This document shows, piece by piece, positions 58,601 through 64,000 of a stretch of DNA of 64,000 bases. Source of the DNA: Sphaerolaimus hirsutus (lineage: Eukaryota; Nematoda; Chromadorea; Monhysterida; Sphaerolaimidae). Below the pieces are notes generated by a model. It did not search any database. It was not told the DNA's origin and was given only the letters and a program-made list of their open reading frames with translations. The stretch lies in NCBI GenBank assembly GCA_964036195.1, contig OZ038452.1, positions 31,321,785 to 31,385,784 on the forward strand. Reading direction: 5' to 3'. How positions within the stretch are numbered: the stretch's first letter is position 1; every line of letters begins with the position of its first letter. A program made the position numbers and the translations under genes.

Positions 58601-59711
58601 CGGTATAGGTTGACACAAGATCATATCTGGGAGCTTTAAAAAACAACGTTTTTAAAAAACATGGAGTTGATAAAACGTTTTTTCCAACCCTAGGTAATAC
58701 CCATTTTTATCAATACTCGAAATGTGTCCGAAATACAGCGTCAACGGTCACGGCTGGATCGAATTGAAAGTTTGAAAAATGATAATTTTCCATTAGTATT
58801 TTCCGTCAGGGAACTAATTTTTTTTTTCCGTTAGGTGATTGCAATGCAATCGTGTTCTATACATGAAAATTTGAGCCTTGTACCATCATCCACTCTAAAG
58901 TAATAAATTTTCCATTACGTACCTTTTCTCCGTCAAGGTGTATTCTCAACTTATTCTGGACTTCTGAGTGTGTAGATATTTAGAACACATTGTCAAGTCA
59001 AATTTCTTTTGATATTGATAATTAGCGGAGAAATAGAGGTTGCAAACGGCAGTTATAGCTGCAATGCTTTTTGGTTTTACAACTGATTTTTAAAAATTAT
59101 AACCGTTAAGCCGCGTTTACACTGTCACGTGTGCCGACAAATTTTTTTCGCTTTCATGTCATAAAAATGCAATATTTGTTGTGTCGGACACCTAGATCTC
59201 GACTACCCGTTTTGCCTAGGACAAACATAAATTTTCATATATGACATTATTTTACACAATAAGATATATTTTTATTGTCGTCGCATTAAAGCCAACAAAA
59301 TTATTGTAATGTAAACGCCGCTTTAACTAAAAAAATCATGCCGTTGAATTTTTCAACCCGGAGGGTCAAAGTGTGTAAGACCCCTGACAAAGACAAAGCC
59401 ACTGCCAAAATAAACTCACATTGAAGAGTATGCAAGAACGTGGGTGCCTGATGGCCCTGCACCAGGGCGGGGGCGGGGGCGGCCCTCTTCTGGCCCACGC
59501 CGCACACGCTGTTGTTGCACAGTAGGGCGAGCATGCGCGTCAGCCGCTCGCCGCACAGCTTCTGCCCGCCGCCCTGCGCGCCCGCCACCAGCAGCAGTGA
59601 AATAACGCACACTTTTAGCGGGCCGGTGAGTAGGGGCCAGCCGGGTCGGGCGGAGCCGGGGGTCGCCCGCTGCCGGCCGAGGTCGGAGCGAACGCTTTTC
59701 CACCTGCCCAT
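55696..59711 (-). CDS. Insulin-like peptide precursor with an extra cysteine in each chain
   Basis: Three exons: 59711-59420, 57827-57724, 55800-55696; 501 nt, 166 residues. Exon 1 gives a long n-region, a hydrophobic signal core (VCVISLLLVAGAQG) and a B chain with CGERLTRMLALLC, the family's C-x11-C, then NNSVC and QKR. Exon 2 is a connecting peptide with KR and KK. Exon 3 has DKR and then the A chain CCERRCTVAYMKTYCC, which carries CC-x3-C-x8-C, then N and stop. Phases (1 and 0) agree. Cleavage at the dibasic sites and pairing of the chains by disulfides is expected of this secreted hormone family. The extra Cys after each chain's last canonical one suggests a fourth disulfide. Insulin, relaxin-like and ILP classes cannot be separated here. 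The intron before exon 3 is nearly filled by MITEs. Confidence 0.88.
55829..57372. mobile_element. GAGGCGTCCAATTCTAAAAG element, copy 2, with two nested MITEs
   Basis: Ends GAGGCGTCCAATTCTAAAAG and (inverted) GAGGCGTCTAATTCTAAATA. At 56276-57172 two TACCGTATTTCCTCGAAATA-family elements are inserted head to tail. Copy 1 at 34645 lacks them (GAATTTTATGGACACCCC across the site), showing the empty site and a TA target. All of it is in the second intron of the insulin-like gene. Confidence 0.85.
58062..58692. mobile_element. TAGGGTTGG MITE with perfect 8-bp duplication
   Basis: Ends TAGGGTTGGCCGATG and CCAACCCTA, flanked by GGTAATAC at 58054-58061 and 58693-58700. The interior begins and ends with AAAAACGTTTTTT-type tracts. 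It lies in intron 1 of the insulin-like gene. Confidence 0.9.
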
Positions 59712-61372
59712 CGTTTGACCGCAAGCTACTAAGTGGGAGGATCGGTGTTTTGATGTTGCCCCCTCGCTTTTCGGGCAAGTCACCGTATGAATGCAAATGG
59801 AAGTTCTGAGGGCCCGCACACTAGTTGACACATGTGTGTTAACTAGTGTGTCAACTCAGATTTCAGCTTCACGTGTCGCTGAGCGATCACCACATGCGTG
59901 TCAACTAGTGAGCGGGCCGCAATTGGCGCGGCAGTTGCAACTCGCAATGTAAGTCGAAAGTTTTTCACTGCAAATTTACAATGCTCCAAGTTTTGGTGAA
60001 CTTTACGCAAAATATTGCTAGTGAGTTTATTCATCAAAATAAATGGTAACATTTTTTGTATAGTTTCCTGTCCTATCGATATATGCAGATGTCTTCTTAA
60101 TAATTTATATGAAACTTCCCATGCTATTGGCTTTGCGGACAACACTACCATAACTTGACGAATAATGGGACATGATAGTTTTTGCAACTACAAATTGTGC
60201 ACTAATGTACCTACACACACTAGTTTTCACCGTGACTTCCTGTGAAAACTGAAATTTTTTTAAATGCAAATTAATGAACACGGTTGACCTTAGAGGCACC
60301 GCGAGGGTCAAAACCTCAGAAACCCCTGATCCGTTATCTACATGTCGAACGGGTTTACATGCCAAATGGCACAGGGTCGGTGAGGTAGATTGGCTGAATA
60401 TTACACACTAACACTAGCATATCGTTTATCATTACTACTACATGGCAGCATGGAGCATGCGGGAACAGCTTTGCCACTAAATACAATTGCCACAAAACCA
60501 ATGGAAACAACCCCCAATTCAAATGTGTGCTTGCATGAAAAAAATTGTAAAATACCTAGTCGAGTGAATAAGTACAGAAAGTTCCAGTTTTTATAAGAAA
60601 CAATATTGGTAAAAGGGTTAAAAACGGCAGCAATTCATAGACGTCATAGAGGCACCTTTGACGTAATTAGATGGTGTATATATAATTAAACGGATACATT
60701 CATTTCATTCGAATCGGGCTTGCATGCCATTCAAGTGGCACTCGAATTTCCCTTTAGCCAATAGCTTGTGAAGTGTGAAATACCTGCTAATATGCTCTGC
60801 CGATGTTTTAATGACACTAAAATAGTGAACACCTTAAGTAGGATAGAACCCAAATTCTAGAATCCTAAATCTTAAGGAGTGAACACTTCATTCAAGAAAT
60901 TAACATTCTCTGAAATGAAAACTCAGAAGTTTCCAGAAACGATGAGATTTTTATAGAATTCTGAAAAGTGAGTACTCTCAGGCAGGGACATACCCACAGG
61001 GGTTTCCAATGGGAGGCTGGAGGCATCCGCCAAATGTATCTATTTCTTGTGGGCCGACACAGCATACTTACTATTTATGTATCTCGAGGCAAAATTTCTG
61101 GTCGCTATTTATTCCCTGAGCCCCCCCCCCACAAAAAAATGCTAAAGTTTTGGTGCTGGGCTAAAAATGCCAAAAAAAATTTCAATGACCCCGTTTAAAA
61201 AAACAACGTTTTTTAAAAGATAAAACCTTTTTTAATCGGTCTATTTTTCAAGGATTTCATGGTATTTCATATGATGAAAGGGTTGATTTGTGGTTACAGT
61301 TTGGAACCCCATAAGAATCTATAAAAATTTACCAGAAAAATTCGAAAATGCAACAACTTAGTGTAAAGCGGG
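59712..61372. other. Upstream flank of the insulin-like gene: short repeats, no exons seen
   Basis: 59815-59925 has inverted CTAGTTGACACATGTG-type motifs. 60210-60290 is a half-copy of the CCTACACACACTAGTTTTCA element. 60995-61200 is a fragment of a CTATC/CCCCC element. The promoter of the insulin-like gene should lie in the first part, but no TATA box or initiator stands out. Confidence 0.45.
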
Positions 61373-61648
61373 AATTAGAGCTCAGCGTCGATTCGACGTG
61401 AAATGACGACGTGAAATGATGTCGTGAAATTAATTACACGAGTGTGGATCATGCTACGGGTCTACAATTTTCTAAGGATAATATATGAATCAATACCTTA
61501 ATCGTGTCCAATACGGAGTGTTATCAGCCACAACTAGAGCGAATTGAAAAATTCAATTTTTATCATTCCACGTCATCATTTTACGTCAGGGAACAACTTG
61601 ACATTTCACGTCAGACTATTGCAAGCAATAGTCTGACGTGAAATGTGT
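61373..61648. mobile_element. Truncated copy of the giant palindrome
   Basis: Matches the left arm of 41831-42369 from TAAAGCGGGAATTAGAGCTC, then crosses a small inverted centre (CAGACTATTGCAAGCAATAG) and stops about 25 bp into the other arm. Confidence 0.85.
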
Positions 61649-61659
61649 AATGCGAGAAC

Positions 61660-62080
61660 TGACGGCGGGCCACCAAAGTGCCAGACCTACATCTCTGGGA
61701 CGGTGACCCAGCGTCAATTAACGCTACCAAATCCTAATTATGGCGCTTTAGCCGCCTGAAATGCCACACGGGCCATCTTTAGACCAAGTGACGTCATTTC
61801 GACGTCGCCCTATATGAAACCTAACTTGTAGGAGACTTACGGCGCAGTGGACGCCAGCTATGGTAATTGGCGCCAGATCACCAAAGTGCCAGACCTACGT
61901 CTCTGGGACGGTGATTCAGCGCGAATTACCATAGAACAATAAATCGATGGCGCTATGCCGCCGGCCTTAATTAACAAGACGGCTTAATTAGCCGCTTCCA
62001 GTCGTGAAAAGAACCGGGTGACGTCATTCGACCTCCCCGGGAATGAAACCTAACTCTCATGAGAATTACGGCGCTTTTCA
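61660..62080. repeat. Two tandem ~210-bp units, GC-richer than the surroundings
   Basis: Both units contain CCAAAGTGCCAGACCTAC, CTCTGGGACGGTGA, an AGCG...AATTA block, ACGTCATTTCGAC or a close variant, GAAACCTAACT and TTACGGCGC. Spacing between units is about 210 bp. Function unknown. Confidence 0.7.
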
Positions 62081-64000
62081 TTAAAAGAAAAGCAGCGCCG
62101 AGCAGAAAGTCGATTCCCTTGGGCATGGCGGCCAAACGAGCGCCGGCAAACGATCCCGACGGCCGCGACCGCGCCGCGCCGCCGCCATTTGACGACCGCC
62201 GACCACCGGAACCCGGGAGAGGGGGATTTTGGGTCATTTTTGGAACTTTCGTAAAAGTGCGAGTCGGCCACTTTTGGCCGAGTGCCAACCTTCGGAAAAT
62301 GGCACCGAGTGTATTTTCAAGGGGGGGTTAAGTACTGTCGCCGTGTTTGGCGACAGTTTATCACTCAAACTTGCAAATCTACCCCCTACCCAGTCCCCGC
62401 GAGCGTCGACAGCGTTGGCCGCCGGAAACGTCCGCGGAGCGACAGACTTCGGCCGCTCAGAGTTTTGGTAGGAGTGGCCACCGGAAGGGATGGCCCCGAT
62501 AGCTCCTGAAGCCTACGTCCTTCGGAGTAGAGACGGGTCACCCCTTCTGGAGGGGTATGTGCCTTAGGTAAAATAGTAAAAATAGGGAGCGGCCTTGATA
62601 GCTCCTGAAGTCGACGTCCTTCGGAGTAGAGACGGGCCAATCCCACAGGAAATTGGAACAGTGCCAAAAAGGCCGTTTTTTTGTGTGTAATTTGGCACAT
62701 ATCCCGTAGCCATTGCTGCCACAGGGAGGAGTTTTGTGATTTTGTAGGGTGTAGGAGTAGGTTTAGGGAGTAGGTTCGCGGTAGGTGCCGCGGTATGTGA
62801 TTTATGGCGCGTATATTTGTGTTTATTTGTATCTAATTACCCACCTAACCCCTTTTGTTTGTGATAATTGCATGAGTTTGTGATTGTATTTTTACGTTCG
62901 CATTTATTTTCTGTGTTTCGCACGTGTTTCTATGTTTTGCACTTATTTCTGTGTTTTGCACTTTTTGCACCTTGTGTTTAGCTTCACGTTGGCCGATTGG
63001 TACGCTGGTTTTGGACGAGCTCACGTTTGAGCAATTACGGTTGTTTTTGTAATTTTTGGTCCTTTTGCACTTGCTTGCAGTTCGAGTAGCTGTGGATTCA
63101 CTCGGCTTGTTTTTAGTTGTGTCATGCTTAGTTTTGAGAGTCTCACTCAGTTTAGGTACTTTTAAGCTGTTAGTTTGTGCGTTTACATTCGGTAGGTTAC
63201 TGTAGGTATTTTATTTTCTAGTTTGGCACAGTTCCAAGTCTGGTTTATTAGCTGGCTGAGTGCCAGAAGAAAGGTGTTCCTGAATGTCAAGTCACCATTC
63301 CCTTGTTCCATTAAAAAGTAACCCTTGTGGTAACATGGCTCTGTTCAACTGAAGTCACTTATTTTTGGTACACTTTTGAATGCACTTTCGTGATTGGTTG
63401 GCTCCGCCCAGCTGCAAACCAGTTTTGGGCACTTCAAACCCATAAAAGAGAGCCCCAATCCAGTGATTGTCATCAGTCTATTCAATCCAATTTTAATTAC
63501 TAAGTCAGTGATTTACCAGCTGAAATGAGCCTACCCTTGGTTATTCATTCTCTGCTAACTCTGGCATAGGCCTTCTCTTCCCTCTGCACGGTGACATTTA
63601 GGTTCACAGGGGCAGGAGTGGCCACACGGAGCTGCCGGTATAGCTAAGATAGGGTGTTGTATGGGGAGAACCCACCATCTGTGATGCTTACTGTACGTCT
63701 GGACCTCTGTGGACTTGTTTTAGGCGTAGTATAAGCTGAAGTAGGCTGTACACCTATTGACTCGCTCTAGGCTTTCGTAAGGGCCCAAACAGTTGTGCTA
63801 CGTCGTCGTAAATTACTTTTGATAGTGGTGCTGTGCCAAGCTAGGACTTAAGTACCTGGACTTGTGTGGTCTCTTACCAGTGCATCGTACTGCTATCCTC
63901 ACCCGTCTGGTTTAGCTTATATGACCCTGAGTGTTATTTAGTCATTTTTGTATCACTGTTTTGGTTTGGAAAGTGGAAAGGTAAATTGGAAACATTCAAA
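62081..64000. other. GC-rich then AT-rich region with a tandem stem-loop repeat and a possible promoter
   Basis: 62498-62541 and 62598-62640 are two copies of a block (GATAGCTCCTGAAG...ACGTCCTTCGGAGTAGAGAC) in which CTCCTGAAG can pair with CTTCGGAG. At 63441-63480 CATAAAAGAGAGCCCC is followed about 30 bp later by TCATCAGTC, the spacing of a TATA box and initiator, as in LTR-retrotransposon or gene promoters. No reverse transcriptase or other coding sequence is visible before the window ends, so the identity is open. Confidence 0.35.

Noticed and set aside
59301-59831. Whole 176-codon minus-strand frame as a single-exon protein
   Set aside because: The insulin B-chain exon ends at a GTGAGT donor at 59419; the remaining downstream frame is intron.
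62050-62700. Several overlapping GC-rich open frames
   Set aside because: They are open in many frames because of base composition; none has domain features or a supporting gene structure.
1-64000. Firm assignment to larvaceans or nematodes
   Set aside because: Introners and a GA-AG intron suggest the former, and TTAGGC and an extra-cysteine insulin the latter. Each is weak evidence and they conflict, so only bilaterian animal is claimed.

Overview
The window is nuclear DNA from a bilaterian animal. It has intron-rich genes with short exons, long AT-rich introns, two 200-base assembly gaps (18150-18349, 35550-35749) and a very heavy load of small non-autonomous DNA transposons (MITEs). Two genes can be placed in animal-specific families from their sequence: an amnionless-like receptor subunit (21000-28224, plus) and an insulin-like peptide precursor (55696-59711, minus). 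No species can be named from sequence alone. The abundance of transposon-made introns and one probable GA-AG intron recall larvacean tunicates, but that is only a guess.

Layout. 1-3787 (minus): 3' part of a proline/glutamine-rich gene with an RG-rich stretch, running off the left edge; one intron holds a TTAGGC/minisatellite array. 4834-9752 (plus): complete 15-exon gene for a secreted or single-pass membrane protein with six 48-residue repeats. 11508-11837 (plus): small two-exon gene or gene end. 12706-13540 (minus): 5' exons of a charged, probably nuclear protein. 13541-20088: MITEs, microsatellite elements and a gap. 20089-20294 (plus): basic terminal exon of an unseen gene. 21000-28224 (plus): amnionless-like gene. 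28225-32652: nested MITEs. 32653-44292 (minus): 15-exon gene whose product has a PAM2-like motif, a basic patch and a C-terminal CaaX box. 46393-47995 (minus): small three-exon gene, probably mitochondrial. 47996-55695: MITEs. 55696-59711 (minus): insulin-like gene. 59712-64000: repeats, a palindrome half-copy and a GC-rich tandem-repeat region without recognisable genes.

Main finding. At least nine spliceosomal introns in four genes are whole MITEs. Removing the element exactly, at GT-AG positions next to its terminal inverted repeats (TIRs), restores an open reading frame. The commonest family has ends like GCCACTCCCAGACCCTG. In all seven copies the left flank ends in CAG/CTG-GT (once CAG-GA) and the right flank begins with two or three bases then CAG, as expected if duplication of a CAGG-type target supplied both splice sites. 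These are introner elements: transposons that create introns on insertion. Two further introns in the 4834-9752 gene come from two other MITE families with related ends, so several families appear to have done this. One copy carries GA in place of GT, and another has itself been hit by a second MITE with a perfect 8-bp duplication.

Gene models were assembled by eye from splice signals and codon phase. Exon ends were checked by phase arithmetic, but no transcript or database evidence was available.
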